From NCBI RefSeq assembly GCF_030010555.1, contig NZ_JASCQP010000025.1, positions 55,265-119,264 on the forward strand: 64,000 bases of DNA, given 5' to 3'. Made by a program: the position numbers and the translations under genes. The notes beneath the pieces are model-generated. The model was not told the DNA's origin. It ran no database searches and worked only from the letters and a program-made list of their open reading frames with translations. This DNA comes from Halomonas rhizosphaerae (lineage in GTDB: Bacteria; Pseudomonadota; Gammaproteobacteria; Pseudomonadales; Halomonadaceae). Shown here piece by piece: positions 1 through 12,196 of the stretch. Position 1 is the stretch's first letter; each line of letters starts with the position of its first letter.

Positions 1-52
1 TCCTCGATGGTCCGGCACCCCGGGGCTTGCCGACAGGTCAGCCCTGAGCGAT
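1..52. repeat. Possible 3' tail of a dispersed intergenic repeat (third copy)
   Basis: The segment around 25-50 (cttgccgacaggtcagccct and following) resembles the end of the repeat copy at 16171-16290, where cttgaccacgggtcagcccc occupies the same place. It lies just beyond the 3' end of glpD, which fits the intergenic habit of the other copies. The rest would be outside the window, so this is a weak call based on local similarity only. Confidence 0.3.
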
Positions 53-74
53 AGCAACTACGGCGATAGCCCTA

Positions 75-1691
75 TCAAAACTCGGGTATCGCCGTCTCCA
101 GATACTCCTTCAGGCGTGCCTCGGCCTGGTCGTCGAAAAGGATATCGCAGGCTTCGCGAAGTCCCGGCGAGTTGCGGATGCTCTGCTCAGGCACCACCAG
201 CGAGACCTTGGCGCGACGCCTCAGGAAATCCTCGAGCTTGGTCACCATCTCGCGACGCCTGGCCAGTTTCAGCTCGCAGCGCAGGTATTCGGTACCCTCG
301 ATCAGCACCTCGCCCTGGCGCGGGTCCTGGCGGATGTCCTCGAGCATCTCCAAAGCCTGGGCGCCATAGCGGCGCCAGAGCCGTGTGCTGAGCGGCTCGG
401 AGGCCTCGGCGCTGGTCATCGCATCCAGGTCCATGAGTCGCGCCTGGTGCATGAACGCCTCGCGGACCGAGGGATCGGGCTCACCGTACCAGCGAACATC
501 CGGGTACGGGATCTCGACGCCGAGCCGGCGAACCTCCTCAACCACCTCCTCACCGACATTGAGACAATCGGTCAGCTTGCCGCCGAAGATGCTCAGATGG
601 CGCCGCTCGTCGTCGATGTCGATGGCATGTTTGCGCGACAGGTTGAGGAAATCCCGGTCGCCGCCACCGCTGGGCTTGACCGCCAGAGGGCGCACGCCGC
701 AACGCGTGGCGATGATGTCCTCCTTGCCCAGCGGTGTCTGGAGTTCGAGTCGCGTGTTGATGTTGTCGAGCACGAAGCGGATATCCTCCTCCGTCGCGCC
801 GACCTCGGGCTTCTCGACCCGGGTATCGGTGGTGCCGATACAGGTGCGCGGCCCCATGGGGATGACGAAGAAGAGTCGACCGTCGTCGGCGAAGAAAGCC
901 AGTACGCGCTTGCTGTCGGTCAGCCGCGGCACGATCAGATGGATGCCCTTGGAGAAGACATGATGGTGATCGGTCTGCTGCCCCGAGAGGTTGTTGTGTT
1001 GGTCGACCCAGGGCCCGGCCGCGTTGATCAACACCTTCGAGCGAATCTCGAAGGTCCTATCATCGGTACGGTCCCGGACCGAGGTGACCCAGAGGTCCCC
1101 TTCTCGGCGAGCCCCCAGCGACTCGACGTAGTTGGCCGCCACGGTGCCGAAATCCAGCGCGCCGCGCACGAAATTGAAGACGAAACGCGCATCGTTGTCG
1201 TGCAGGTAGGCATCGGAATACTCGAAGCCTCCCTGGGCATTGCGCGTATTGATGATGGGCTCCCGCGCCTTGATCCCCGCCGGACGCAGAAAATTCGGCC
1301 TCCGGGTGAAGGCGCTGCCCATCAGCCAATAGAGCCAGGTACCGGCCCAGGGGTAGAGGGGGTGGTGGCGAAAGCCCTTGTTGATGGTGGTCAGAAAGCG
1401 AATCTCCTGGACGGTGGAGGGGTAGCTTCTGATCAGGTGGTTGCGGCTCTTGCACAGCTTGCGCACCAACTTGAAGTCGCCGCTCTCCATGTACTTGATG
1501 CCACCCCACACCAGGTTGGAGGAGTGCATGCTGGTGCTGCCGGCGAAATCGCCCCGGTCGATCAGGGCGACCCTGGCCCCCTTGCCGCTCAGCGCCGCCG
1601 CCGCCGAGGCGCCGTTGATGCCGCCGCCGATGACCAGCGCATCGAAGAACTGATCGGGGAGCTTGCGGATGTTGTTCTCTCTGAGTTGCAT
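75..1691 (-). CDS. glpD: FAD-dependent glycerol-3-phosphate dehydrogenase (first of two)
   Basis: Oxidises sn-glycerol 3-phosphate to dihydroxyacetone phosphate and passes electrons to the quinone pool at the inner membrane. The 538-residue product opens with a dinucleotide-binding GGGING at residues 22-27 and keeps the conserved NAAGPWVD and FGGKLTD segments of the GlpD family; length is normal. The start at 1691 (MQLREN) is preferred to the upstream methionine at 1772 because the extra 27 residues resemble no GlpD N-terminus. It is the last gene of the glpSTPQUV glycerol importer operon, so it handles glycerol brought in by that ABC system once glpK has phosphorylated it. A second, only distantly similar GlpD is encoded at 19945-21522. 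Confidence 0.93.
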   Translation of the reverse strand: MQLRENNIRKLPDQFFDALVIGGGINGASAAAALSGKGARVALIDRGDFAGSTSMHSSNLVWGGIKYMESGDFKLVRKLCKSRNHLIRSYPSTVQEIRFLTTINKGFRHHPLYPWAGTWLYWLMGSAFTRRPNFLRPAGIKAREPIINTRNAQGGFEYSDAYLHDNDARFVFNFVRGALDFGTVAANYVESLGARREGDLWVTSVRDRTDDRTFEIRSKVLINAAGPWVDQHNNLSGQQTDHHHVFSKGIHLIVPRLTDSKRVLAFFADDGRLFFVIPMGPRTCIGTTDTRVEKPEVGATEEDIRFVLDNINTRLELQTPLGKEDIIATRCGVRPLAVKPSGGGDRDFLNLSRKHAIDIDDERRHLSIFGGKLTDCLNVGEEVVEEVRRLGVEIPYPDVRWYGEPDPSVREAFMHQARLMDLDAMTSAEASEPLSTRLWRRYGAQALEMLEDIRQDPRQGEVLIEGTEYLRCELKLARRREMVTKLEDFLRRRAKVSLVVPEQSIRNSPGLREACDILFDDQAEARLKEYLETAIPEF

Positions 1692-1714
1692 GTCTGGCCC
1701 TTTTTCAAAGCAAC

Positions 1715-1746
1715 GGGCCCCACTCGGACTGCACCGAGCGGGGCCC
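1715..1746 (-). other. Intercistronic hairpin between glpV and glpD
   Basis: A 13-bp inverted repeat with one mismatch (gggccccactcgg at 1715-1727 against ccgagcggggccc at 1734-1746, loop of 6) lies in the 147-bp gap between glpV and glpD. On the minus strand no T-run follows directly, so it is more likely an mRNA-stabilising or attenuating stem that lowers glpD expression relative to the binding protein than a strong terminator. That role is inference. Confidence 0.5.
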
Positions 1747-1838
1747 TGGGTCCCGTTCAGGCAACCGGTCACACGATCTGGAACCGCCCCGGGAGCATCC
1801 GGGGCAAGGTTGGGCGGATCAGGCGACCCGCCCGCCCA

Positions 1839-3581
<1,743 letters not shown>

Positions 3582-3638
3582 GTTGACCTCTTGGGTTGTC
3601 GTGGTCCGTCCCTGGACATTCGGCTCCATGCGTTTCTG

Positions 3639-3911
3639 TCAGCCCCAGCGCATCAGGATCAGTAGCCAGAGACCCGATGCCCCCAGAGCCAGCCAGATGC
3701 TGAGCGGGGTGAAGCCCACCACCACCAGGTGGATATAGGCAGCGGATAGCAGCCCGATGAAGAGCCGGTCACCGCGGGTCGTCGAGATCGGCAGGAAGCC
3801 CTTGCGCTCGACCGTCGGCGAGATGACCTCCCAGGCCGTCATGCCGGCCAGCATGGCGGCGATGACCGCGAAGAAGACCGTAGTGGGGGTGGTCCAGACC
3901 ATCCATTCCAT
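3639..3911 (-). CDS. glpU: Small DUF2160 membrane protein of the glycerol transporter
   Basis: A 90-residue protein with about three hydrophobic segments (near residues 8-28, 50-66 and 68-86) and no enzymatic motif. It matches the DUF2160 small membrane proteins that accompany glycerol ABC transporters and are named GlpU in rhizobia. The molecular role is not settled; an accessory subunit of the importer is the likely reading. It lies between the permease GlpQ (12-bp gap) and the binding protein GlpV. Confidence 0.8.
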   Translation of the reverse strand: MEWMVWTTPTTVFFAVIAAMLAGMTAWEVISPTVERKGFLPISTTRGDRLFIGLLSAAYIHLVVVGFTPLSIWLALGASGLWLLILMRWG

Positions 3912-3923
3912 GTCGCGTCCTCC

Positions 3924-4817
3924 TCAGGTGCGGCCCAGGGCAAAGCCCTTGGCGATGTGGTTGCGAACGAAATAGACCACCACGATGCCCGGCAGGATCG
4001 TCAGGGTACCGGCGGCGGCCAGCGCCCCCCAGTCGATCCCCGAGGCGCCCTTGGTCTGGGTCATCACCGAGGCGATAGGCTGGGCGCCGGTGGAGGTCAG
4101 GGTGCTGGCCAGCAGCAGCTCGACCCAGGAGAACATGAACAGGAAGAACAGGGTCACACCGATGCCCGAGCTGATCATGGGGATGAAGATCTTCACGAAG
4201 AACTTCGGGAAGCTGTAGCCATCGATGAAGGCCGTCTCGTCGATCTCCTTGGGTACCCCGCTCATGAAGCCCTCGAGGATCCACACGGCCAGCGGGATAT
4301 TGAACAGGCAGTGGGCCAGCGCGACCGCGATATGGGTGTCGAACAACCCAACGGTGTAGTAGAGCTGAAAATAGGGCAGCAGGAAGACGGCCGGCGGCGC
4401 CATCAGGTTGGTCAACAGCCAGAAGAACAGGTGTTTGTCGCCGATGAACTTGTAGCGGCTGAAGGCATAGGCCGCCGGCAGCGCTACCGCGATACTGATC
4501 AGCATGTTCATCAGCACATAGGCGATCGAGTTCACGTAGCCCATGTACCAGCTGGACTCGGTGAGGATCTTGGCATAGTGCTCGAGGGTGAAGCTCTCGG
4601 GCCACAGGGTCAGTCCGCCGAGGATCTCGGTATTGGACTGGAAGGACATGTTGAGCAGCCAATAGATCGGCAACAATACGAACACGATATAGGCGGTCAT
4701 GAGCCCCCGGCGGCGCCACTGGCGGGAGGCCGGACGTGCCTTGCGGCGACGACGGTTATCGGCGGCCGCGGCGCGTTGGCGCACGGCATCTGGCGTCGTG
4801 GGCAATGAATCACTCAT
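3924..4817 (-). CDS. glpQ: Glycerol ABC transporter, permease subunit (MalG-like)
   Basis: Inner-membrane permease of the carbohydrate importer class, 297 residues with about six transmembrane segments. The cytoplasmic coupling motif is recognisable as EIDETAFIDGYSFPKFF, the EAA loop that contacts the ATPases. A basic, arginine-rich N-terminus (about residues 14-37) precedes the first membrane helix near residues 38-58. It pairs with GlpP to form the channel for glycerol. The start codon follows the glpP stop by one base, indicating translational coupling. Confidence 0.88.
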   Translation of the reverse strand: MSDSLPTTPDAVRQRAAAADNRRRRKARPASRQWRRRGLMTAYIVFVLLPIYWLLNMSFQSNTEILGGLTLWPESFTLEHYAKILTESSWYMGYVNSIAYVLMNMLISIAVALPAAYAFSRYKFIGDKHLFFWLLTNLMAPPAVFLLPYFQLYYTVGLFDTHIAVALAHCLFNIPLAVWILEGFMSGVPKEIDETAFIDGYSFPKFFVKIFIPMISSGIGVTLFFLFMFSWVELLLASTLTSTGAQPIASVMTQTKGASGIDWGALAAAGTLTILPGIVVVYFVRNHIAKGFALGRT

Positions 4818-4818
4818 T

Positions 4819-5692
<874 letters not shown>

Positions 5693-5700
<8 letters not shown>

Positions 5701-6793
5701 GGTCGATCTCCACGCGGTATTCGTCGACGTAAAGGCCGAGTCGCTCGTCGGGAAAGCGCAGCCATGCCTTGCCGGTCGGCGTCTCCTGGTCTTCCTCGAT
5801 GCGCGCCTTGAGCGCCATGCTGCCCAGCGTCAGGTAGACGATCGAGTAGGTCCCAAGGTCCTGGGCGTGATCCACCCGAGCCTCCATACCCCCCTCGACC
5901 GGCTCGGGATGCACCTCGATGAATTCGGGACGAATACCGAGCTTGATGTTGGTGGAGCGGGCACGAGCCACGGCATGGTGGACATCCTGCCCTACCGTCA
6001 GCTCGATGTTACCGGCCATCACGCGCCCGTCACGGGTCATCACATCCAGGAAATTCATGCCCGGGCTGCCGATGAAGTAGCCCACGAAGGTATGGTTCGG
6101 CCTCTCGAAGAGCTCCCTGGGCGTGCCGAACTGCACCACCTGGCCCTCGTACATCACGGCGATCTTGTCGGCGAAGGTGGAGGCCTCGAGCTGGTCGTGG
6201 GTCACATAGACCATGGTGATCTCGAAGCGCTGGTGGATCTCCTTGAGCTTGCGGCGCAGCTTCCACTTGAGCTGGGGGTCGATGACGGTGAGCGGCTCGT
6301 CGAAGAGGATCGCCGAGACGTCCTCGCGCACCAGCCCCCTGCCCATGGAGACCTTCTGCTTCTCGTCGGCGGTGAGGTTCTTGGCCTTGCGCTTGAGCTG
6401 GGGGGTGAGCTCCAGCACATCGGCGACCTCCATGACGCGCTCATGGACCCGCGCCTCGGGGGTCTTCACATTGCGCAGCGGAAAGGCCAGGTTGTCGTAG
6501 ACCGTCATGGTGTCGTAGATGACGGGGAACTGGAAAACCTGGGCGATGTTGCGTGCCTCGGGTGGCAGGGCATTGACCACCTCGCCGTCGAAGAGCACCT
6601 CACCGCTGGAGGGTTCCAGCAGGCCGGAGATGATGTTGAGCAGGGTAGACTTGCCACAGCCCGAGGGCCCGAGCAACGCATAGGCCCCGCCCTGGTGCCA
6701 GACGTGGTTCATCTCGCGAATGGCATAGTCCTCGGGTGACCGCGGATCGGGCAGGTAGGTATGGGCCAGCGATTTGAGGGTGATCTCCGCCAT
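5693..6793 (-). CDS. glpT: Glycerol ABC transporter, ATPase subunit GlpT (degenerate signature motif)
   Basis: ABC ATPase of 366 residues with a C-terminal TOBE-like regulatory domain. Walker A reads GPSGCGKST, the Q-loop VFQF, Walker B ILFDEP and the H-loop YVTHDQ. The LSGGQ signature is replaced by LTADEKQK, which is degenerate. Its partner GlpS has an intact signature but lacks the H-loop histidine, so the two would form one canonical and one degenerate ATP site. The start at 6793 (MAEITL) is one base past the glpS stop; the longer upstream reading adds residues unlike any ATPase N-terminus. The name follows the rhizobial glpSTPQUV operon, not the E. coli glycerol-3-phosphate antiporter GlpT. 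Confidence 0.88.
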
Positions 6794-6794
6794 G

Positions 6795-7883
6795 TCAGAT
6801 GCCCCCCAGGTGAGTCGGTATATGCACCACCGCGCCCTGGCGGTCGAAGGCATAGACCTTGTGGGTCGGGAAATAGAGCGTCACGGGTGCATCGACACGG
6901 AACTCGTGAACCCCCTCGAGGTGTACCGTCATGTGGAAGAGGTCGTTGTGAACGTGAAGGAAGGTCTCGGAGCCACTGATCTCCGCCAGGTCGACGGTCA
7001 TCTTCACCTCGATGTCATCCTTGGCCCGAGGCGTGAGCGAGATGTGCGAGGCGCGCACGCCGAAGCGATACTCTCCCGGCGCCAGGCTGCGCAGGTCATC
7101 GTTGATGGGAAAATGCAGTGTCTTGTCGAAGGTGACCTCGGCGCCGGAGATGATCCCCTTCACGATGTTGATCGGAGGCTCGGAGAACATCTCCGCGGTC
7201 AGGATATCTTGCGGACGGTGGTAGACGTCCTCTGTCCGGCCATACTGCAGCAGGCGCCCCTCGTGGAGGACGGCGGTGTTGCCTCCCAATGCCAGGGCCT
7301 CTGCCGGTTCGGTGGTGGCATAGACGGCGATGCAGTTGCGCTCGCTGAACACCGAGCGCAGCTCGTCGCGGAATTCCTCGCGGAGCTTGTAATCGAGGTT
7401 GACCAGCGGCTCGTCGAAGAGCACGACATCGGCATCCTTCACCAGCGCACGCCCCATGGCGGTTCGCTGCTGCTGACCACCGGACAGCTCGAGGGGCAGG
7501 CGATCGAGCAGGTGCTCGATATGCAACATCTCGGCGACCGCCCGCACCCGCCGGTCGATTTCGGCGCGCTCGACCTTGGCCAGCTTGAGGGGCGATGCGA
7601 TGTTGTCGTAGACGGAGAGAGCCGGATAGTTGATGAACTGCTGATAGACCATGGAGACGTTGCGCTTGCGCACCGAACGCCCGGTCACGTCTTCCCCGTT
7701 CATCAGGATGCGCCCCCGGGTCGGGGTATCGAGCCCTGCCATCAAGCGCATCAGGGTGGTCTTGCCGGCCAGGGTCCGCCCCAGCAGGACGTTGAAGGAG
7801 CCGGGCTGTAGCTCCAGGTTAACGCCCGCGATGTGAGTGGCGCCACCGACCACATGATCGATGTTATCTAGGATCAAGGACAT
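6795..7883 (-). CDS. glpS: Glycerol ABC transporter, ATPase subunit GlpS (no H-loop histidine)
   Basis: ABC ATPase of 362 residues and first gene of the glycerol importer operon. Walker A is GRTLAGKT, the Q-loop VYQQF, the signature LSGGQQQR and Walker B VVLFDEP. Where importers carry a switch histidine (usually VTHDQ) this protein reads YATTEP, so the H-loop His is absent. A C-terminal TOBE-type domain follows from roughly residue 240. It pairs with GlpT to energise GlpPQ. The leader upstream contains a GlpR-operator-like palindrome at 8121-8140. Confidence 0.88.
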   Translation of the reverse strand: MSLILDNIDHVVGGATHIAGVNLELQPGSFNVLLGRTLAGKTTLMRLMAGLDTPTRGRILMNGEDVTGRSVRKRNVSMVYQQFINYPALSVYDNIASPLKLAKVERAEIDRRVRAVAEMLHIEHLLDRLPLELSGGQQQRTAMGRALVKDADVVLFDEPLVNLDYKLREEFRDELRSVFSERNCIAVYATTEPAEALALGGNTAVLHEGRLLQYGRTEDVYHRPQDILTAEMFSEPPINIVKGIISGAEVTFDKTLHFPINDDLRSLAPGEYRFGVRASHISLTPRAKDDIEVKMTVDLAEISGSETFLHVHNDLFHMTVHLEGVHEFRVDAPVTLYFPTHKVYAFDRQGAVVHIPTHLGGI

Positions 7884-8179
7884 ACAGATCTCGACGGTTC
7901 GTTGTTATGTGATGGGTTCGGAGACTGCTGAACACAACGTAGCCGAGATTCGCTTTCAAACACAAATGTCGTCAAGCGAAAACACCACGAACCAGCATGA
8001 CTATCACCTCAACAGGCGATCAACTTGCTGATATTGCGATGGTTTCGCTATTCATTGAACTTTTGTCTAACGGATGGGATCGGGAGATGGCAGAACATCA
8101 GATAGCGGGAAATGTCACCATGTGATCGAAAACGAACATCATGCAACATGGCGAGGCTACCCAGGACAGGCAGGATGGA
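7884..8179 (-). promoter_or_regulatory. Leader and promoter region of the glycerol importer operon
   Basis: This stretch without a gene separates glpS from the upp terminator. It is more AT-rich than its surroundings between about 7940 and 8070 and holds the GlpR-like operator at 8121-8140. No confident -35/-10 pair was picked. The distance from operator to glpS leaves room for a leader of more than 100 bases or for further regulator sites. Confidence 0.5.
8121..8140. promoter_or_regulatory. Putative GlpR operator of the glpSTPQUV-glpD operon
   Basis: The 20-mer tgtgatcgaaaacgaacatc matches the E. coli-type GlpR palindrome WATGTTCGWTAWCGAACATW at 16 of 20 positions, with the right half (aacgaacat) nearly perfect. 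It is about 240 bp upstream of glpS. Similar sites precede glpK and the second glpD. Assignment is by consensus match, with glpR present in the window. Confidence 0.68.
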
Positions 8180-8228
8180 AACGAAAACGCCATCATCCCC
8201 TGCTGGGCCGTGCAGGGGATGATGGCGT
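8180..8228 (-). terminator. Intrinsic terminator of upp
   Basis: A perfect 17-bp inverted repeat (8187-8203 with 8212-8228, 8-nt loop) lies just past the upp stop. Read on the minus strand it is followed by a T-rich tail (GTTTTCGTTT), the pattern of a Rho-independent terminator. It also insulates upp from the divergent regulatory region of glpS. Confidence 0.85.
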
Positions 8229-8250
8229 CAGGAAGGAGCCGCAGTGGCGT

Positions 8251-8880
8251 TCAGCGCGTGCCGAAGATCTTGTCGCCCGCGTCGCCCAGGCCGGGAACGA
8301 TATAGCCGTTCTCGTCCAGGTGGTCATCCACTGCGGCGGTGTAGAGCTCGATGTCCGGATAGCTGTCCTGAACCCGCTTGATACCCTCGGGAGCCGCCAC
8401 CAGCACGATCACTTTCATGTGCTTGCAGCCGCGCTCTCGCAGCATGTCCAGGGTCGCGACCATGGTGCCGCCGGTGGCCAGCATGGGATCGATGACAATG
8501 GCCATGCGCTCGTCAAGGTCATTGGCGAACTTGGCGAAGTAAGGCACAGGCTCCAGCGTCTCCTCGTCACGGTAGAGCCCCACCACGCTCACCCGGGCGC
8601 TGGGGATCAGATCGGTGACGCCGTCGAGCATGCCCAGTCCCGCGCGCAGGATCGGCACGATGGTGACCTTCTTGCCCTTGAGCAGCTGCACCGGAATCTT
8701 GTTGCCGCTCCAGCCGTCGATTTCCTGCTCCTGGAGCTCCAGGTCGCTGGTTGCCTCGTAGGTGAGCAGCTTGGCCAACTCGCCGGCCAGTTCACGGAAG
8801 CTCTTGGTGCTGATGCCGGCTTCGCGCATCAGACCAAGCTTGTGCTGGACCAGGGGATGCTGGATGGCGTGGACGCTCAT
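8251..8880 (-). CDS. upp: Uracil phosphoribosyltransferase
   Basis: Converts uracil and PRPP to UMP in the cytoplasm for pyrimidine salvage. The 209-residue product matches the usual Upp length and starts [16 protein letters not shown], a typical N-terminus. The PRPP-binding loop reads [12 protein letters not shown], and the uracil-binding C-terminal region includes [16 protein letters not shown]. The start at 8880 is preferred to the upstream methionines because a purine-rich AAGAGG lies just before it and the preceding bases are REP-type repeats. It has its own terminator and probably its own promoter. Confidence 0.97.
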   Translation of the reverse strand: MSVHAIQHPLVQHKLGLMREAGISTKSFRELAGELAKLLTYEATSDLELQEQEIDGWSGNKIPVQLLKGKKVTIVPILRAGLGMLDGVTDLIPSARVSVVGLYRDEETLEPVPYFAKFANDLDERMAIVIDPMLATGGTMVATLDMLRERGCKHMKVIVLVAAPEGIKRVQDSYPDIELYTAAVDDHLDENGYIVPGLGDAGDKIFGTR

Positions 8881-8911
8881 GGGGGACCTCTTGGACGGCG
8901 GTAAGTAGCTG

Positions 8912-8992
8912 ATGGGAGCACCACTTGCAGCGCGAAAGGCGGCGGGCACACATCGCCGTGCAAGTCGATACGTCGAACCGACGGCTCCCACA
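8912..8992. repeat. REP pair (BIME), copy 1
   Basis: A left arm gatgggagcaccacttgcag (degenerate) and a right arm ending acggctccca face each other, each resembling GTGGGAGC followed by a short stem-loop and a GCGA-type tail, as in Pseudomonas-type REP sequences. It is 31 bp upstream of upp and in direct orientation with copy 2. Confidence 0.65.
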
Positions 8993-9015
8993 AGGGTATA
9001 GAGCCTACATCGGAT

Positions 9016-9096
9016 TGTGGGAGCGGTGCTCGCACCGCGAAAGGCGTCGGGCATACATCGTCCTGCAAGTCGATGCGTCGAACCGACGGCTCCCAC
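9016..9096. repeat. REP pair (BIME), copy 2
   Basis: The left REP reads tgtgggagcggtgctcgcac followed by cgcgaa, and the right REP is its inverted relative ending cgacggctcccac. It shares most of its right arm (tgcaagtcgatgcgtcgaac and beyond) with copy 1. Located between ung and upp, it fills an otherwise gene-free gap. Confidence 0.75.
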
Positions 9097-9136
9097 GATA
9101 ATTAGCGCGCCATTCTAACCGCATCCCGCGTTGAGG

Positions 9137-9820
9137 TTAAGGCTGAGCGGGAAGCTGCCAGTCGATGGGCTCACGCCCGTGCTCGGCCAGAAAGGCGTTG
9201 GCCCGGGAAAAGTGGTGGTTGCCGAAGAAGCCGCGATGGGCGGAGAGCGGTGAGGGATGCGGCGATTCCAGCACCAGGTGGCGCGACGTATCGACCAGCG
9301 CCTTCTTCTTGCGTGCGGGGCTGCCCCACAGCAGGAATACCGAGGGTTCGGCATGCTCGCTCACTGTGGCGATGGCGCGGTCGGTGAAGGTTTCCCAACC
9401 CTTGCCACGGTGCGAGCCGGCATTGCCCTGCTCCACCGTCAACGAGGTGTTGAGCAGCAATACCCCCTGGCGTGCCCAATGCTCGAGGTTGCCGTGATCC
9501 ACCGGCTGGAAGCCCACGTCTGCCTGCAGTTCCTTGTAGATGTTGACCAGAGACGGGGGGACGCGCACGCCCGGGCGCACCGAGAAACACAGCCCATGGG
9601 CCTGGTTCGGTCCGTGATAGGGATCCTGCCCGAGAATCACCACCTTGACCCGATCCAGCGGCGTCAGATCGAAGGCGCGAAACCAGTCCGCCGAGTGCGG
9701 ATAGATCACCTTCCTGGCGGCCTTCTCGGCGGCCAGGAAGTCGCGCAGCGCCTGCATGTAGGGCGCCTCGAACTCGTCGCCCAGCCACTGTTGCCAGCTG
9801 TCGGGAAGTGGACAGGCCAT
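9137..9820 (-). CDS. ung: Uracil-DNA glycosylase (family 1)
   Basis: Removes uracil from DNA to start base-excision repair. The 227-residue protein carries the water-activating motif [10 protein letters not shown] (catalytic Asp at residue 66), FLLWGSPA, and the DNA-intercalating [13 protein letters not shown] loop. Length and motifs are those of classical Ung. Its start lies three bases after the gpt stop, so ung is probably the distal gene of an apt-gpt-ung transcript. Confidence 0.97.
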   Translation of the reverse strand: MACPLPDSWQQWLGDEFEAPYMQALRDFLAAEKAARKVIYPHSADWFRAFDLTPLDRVKVVILGQDPYHGPNQAHGLCFSVRPGVRVPPSLVNIYKELQADVGFQPVDHGNLEHWARQGVLLLNTSLTVEQGNAGSHRGKGWETFTDRAIATVSEHAEPSVFLLWGSPARKKKALVDTSRHLVLESPHPSPLSAHRGFFGNHHFSRANAFLAEHGREPIDWQLPAQP

Positions 9821-9823
9821 GGG

Positions 9824-10312
9824 TCAGCGCTTCGCCTGGTCGACCAGCGGCTCGACGTAGGCCACACCCATGTCCCAGGGGAACTGGATCCAGCAGTCCT
9901 GGGCCACCTCGGTGAGGTACTGGTCGACCAGCGGCTTGCCCTCGGGCTTGGCATAGATGGTCACGAAGTGGGCCTTCGGCAGCATCTCGCGCACGGTCTT
10001 GGCGGTGCGGCCGGTATCGACCAGGTCATCGACCAGCAGCCAGCCCTCCCCTTCGTGATCGACGCCCTTCATCACCTCCAGGCCGCCCTGATCCATGTGA
10101 TCGTAGCTCTTGATGCAGACGGTATCGATCAGGCGCACATTGAGTTCACGGGCGATCAGTGCTGCAGGAATCAGCCCCCCGCGGGTGATGGCGATGATGC
10201 CCTTGAAGTCACGCTCGATCAGACGATGGCAGAGTTCGCGCACGTCGCGATGCAGCTGATCCCAGGAAACGGTGAAGTGCTGGTGGTAGCGATGGGTGCT
10301 CATGAGGTTCAC
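9824..10312 (-). CDS. gpt: Xanthine-guanine phosphoribosyltransferase
   Basis: Salvages guanine and xanthine (and weakly hypoxanthine) to their nucleotides using PRPP. The product of 162 residues follows E. coli Gpt closely: [19 protein letters not shown], the PRPP loop [13 protein letters not shown], and the C-terminal [15 protein letters not shown]. The annotated start is a GTG at 10312 that overlaps the apt stop (GTGA) and has GAGGA just upstream; an ATG three codons in, at 10303, is the alternative. Sits in a purine salvage cluster with apt and a purine permease. Confidence 0.94.
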   Translation of the reverse strand: MNLMSTHRYHQHFTVSWDQLHRDVRELCHRLIERDFKGIIAITRGGLIPAALIARELNVRLIDTVCIKSYDHMDQGGLEVMKGVDHEGEGWLLVDDLVDTGRTAKTVREMLPKAHFVTIYAKPEGKPLVDQYLTEVAQDCWIQFPWDMGVAYVEPLVDQAKR

Positions 10313-10854
10313 TCGTCCTCGGTGAAGGAACAGACCGAGAAGACCCCGTAGCCCGCTTCACGGATGCGCTGGGACCCGCCCAGGTCCGGCAGGTCGACGA
10401 CGGTGGCGGTCTCGACGACCTGCCCGCCGCTGCGGGTGATCAACTTGGCCGCGGCCAGCATGGTGCCGCCGGTGGCGATCAGGTCATCGACGATCAGGAT
10501 GCGATCCCCCTGCTGGAAGGCATCGGAGTGCAGTTCCACCTCGGCCTCGCCGTACTCCAGGGTATAGGTTTCGCTGATGGTGCGGAACGGCAGCTTGCCC
10601 TTCTTGCGCACCGGCACGAAGCTGCAGCCCAGCTCGTAGGCGAGCGGCGCGCCGATGATGAAGCCGCGGGCATCGATGGCGGCGATGGCGTCGAGGTCCA
10701 TCTCCTGGTAGCGATGCACAAAGCTGTCGACCAGCTTGCGGAAGGCCGCACTGTTCTGCAGCAGCGGGGTAATGTCGCGGAAGTTGACGCCCGGCTGCGG
10801 CCAGTCGGGGACCGTGCGGATCACGGACTTGATGTAGTCGCCGTAGATGCTCAT
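10309..10854 (-). CDS. apt: Adenine phosphoribosyltransferase
   Basis: Makes AMP from adenine and PRPP. The 181-residue protein begins [22 protein letters not shown], a classic Apt N-terminus, and shows [10 protein letters not shown] and the PRPP-binding loop [14 protein letters not shown]. The longer upstream reading (to 10920) was rejected because it adds unrelated residues. apt lies just downstream of the purine permease gene (37-bp gap) and overlaps gpt by 4 bp. Confidence 0.96.
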   Translation of the reverse strand: MSIYGDYIKSVIRTVPDWPQPGVNFRDITPLLQNSAAFRKLVDSFVHRYQEMDLDAIAAIDARGFIIGAPLAYELGCSFVPVRKKGKLPFRTISETYTLEYGEAEVELHSDAFQQGDRILIVDDLIATGGTMLAAAKLITRSGGQVVETATVVDLPDLGGSQRIREAGYGVFSVCSFTEDE

Positions 10855-10891
10855 CAATACGAGTCTCGGTGAGTGAGTGCAGTCAGTAGGT

Positions 10892-12196
10892 TCAGTCGAG
10901 GAACAGGAACTTGCCGGCAAACAGCAGGGCCAGCACGATCACCGCGGGGTTCAGGTCCTTGAAGCGCCCCGAGAGCGTCTTGATCGCAGCGTAGCTGATG
11001 AAACCCAGCGCAATGCCCTCGGCGATCGAGAAGGTCAGCGGCATGGCAAGTGCAGCGATCAGCACCGGCGCGGCGTCTGTCGGGTCATCCCAGTTGGCAT
11101 GGGCCAGGCTGCCGGCCATCAGCACCGCCACATAGAGCAGGGCCCCGGCGGTCGCGTAGGCCGGGATGGAGCCCGCCAGCGGTGCAAAGAACAGGCTGAT
11201 CAGGAACAGCACCGCCACCACCACGGCAGTCAGGCCCGTGCGCCCGCCGGAGGCGATACCGGCAGTGGACTCGATGTAGCTGGTGGTGGTGGAGGTGCCC
11301 AGCACCGCGCCAGCCATGGACGCGCCACTGTCGGCCATCATCGCGCGACCGATGCGCGGCAGCTTGCCGTCCTTGTCCAGCAGGCCACCCTTGTGGGCCA
11401 CGCCGACCAGGGTGCCGGAAGTGTCGAAGAGGTCAACGAACAGGAAGGCGAAGATCACGCTGAGCATCGCCACGTCCAGGGCGCCGGCCAGGTCCAGCGC
11501 CATGAAGGTCGGCGCGATGGCGGGCGGCATGGACATGAAGCCACCGAACTCGTTGTGGCCAAGGACCATCGCCAGCACGGTGACGCCGAGGATGCCGATC
11601 ATCACCGCCCCGGTGACCTTGAGGTAGGCCAGTGCGGTGATCACGAAGAAGCCCAGAAGCGCATAAAGGGCGGCGGGTTCGGAGAGATCCCCCAGGGCCA
11701 CGTAGGTGGCCTCATTGGCCACCACGATGCCGGCATTCTTCAGCGCGATCATCGCCAGGAAGAGCCCGATACCGGCGGCTATCCCTAAGCGCAGGGAGAG
11801 CGGGATCGAGTTGATGATCCACTCGCGGACCTTGAAGATGCTGAGCAGGAAGAAGATGAAGCCGGAGAAGAAGACCGCGCCCAGCGCTGCCTCCCAGGTG
11901 TACCCCATGCCCAGTACCACGCCGTAGGTGAAGAAGGCGTTGAGGCCCATGCCGGGCGCCTGGGCGATCGGGTAGTTGGCCCACAGACCCATGATCAGGC
12001 AGCCCACCGCGGCGGCCAGGCAGGTGGCGACGAAGACCGCGCCGTAGTCCATGCCGGCCTCGGAGAGGATGCTCGGGTTGACGAAGATGATATAGGCCAT
12101 GGTCAGGAAGGTGGTGATCCCGGCGATGACCTCGGTCTTCACATCGGTCTTGTGCTCGACCAGCTTGAACTGGTTGTCGATCAGGCGTTTCAGCAT
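10892..12196 (-). CDS. Purine nucleobase permease, NCS2 family (AzgA/GhxP type)
   Basis: Proton-linked uptake of adenine, guanine or hypoxanthine across the inner membrane. The 434-residue protein has the AzgA-like opening [20 protein letters not shown] and [20 protein letters not shown], around a dozen hydrophobic segments, and the substrate-site stretch [23 protein letters not shown]. It is the first gene of a run ending in apt-gpt-ung, so uptake feeds directly into phosphoribosylation. Which purine is preferred cannot be read from the sequence. Confidence 0.92.
   Translation of the reverse strand: MLKRLIDNQFKLVEHKTDVKTEVIAGITTFLTMAYIIFVNPSILSEAGMDYGAVFVATCLAAAVGCLIMGLWANYPIAQAPGMGLNAFFTYGVVLGMGYTWEAALGAVFFSGFIFFLLSIFKVREWIINSIPLSLRLGIAAGIGLFLAMIALKNAGIVVANEATYVALGDLSEPAALYALLGFFVITALAYLKVTGAVMIGILGVTVLAMVLGHNEFGGFMSMPPAIAPTFMALDLAGALDVAMLSVIFAFLFVDLFDTSGTLVGVAHKGGLLDKDGKLPRIGRAMMADSGASMAGAVLGTSTTTSYIESTAGIASGGRTGLTAVVVAVLFLISLFFAPLAGSIPAYATAGALLYVAVLMAGSLAHANWDDPTDAAPVLIAALAMPLTFSIAEGIALGFISYAAIKTLSGRFKDLNPAVIVLALLFAGKFLFLD

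Noticed and set aside
7965..7984. Second GlpR operator near glpS
   Set aside because: Only about 12 of 20 positions match, close to what AT-rich sequence gives by chance.
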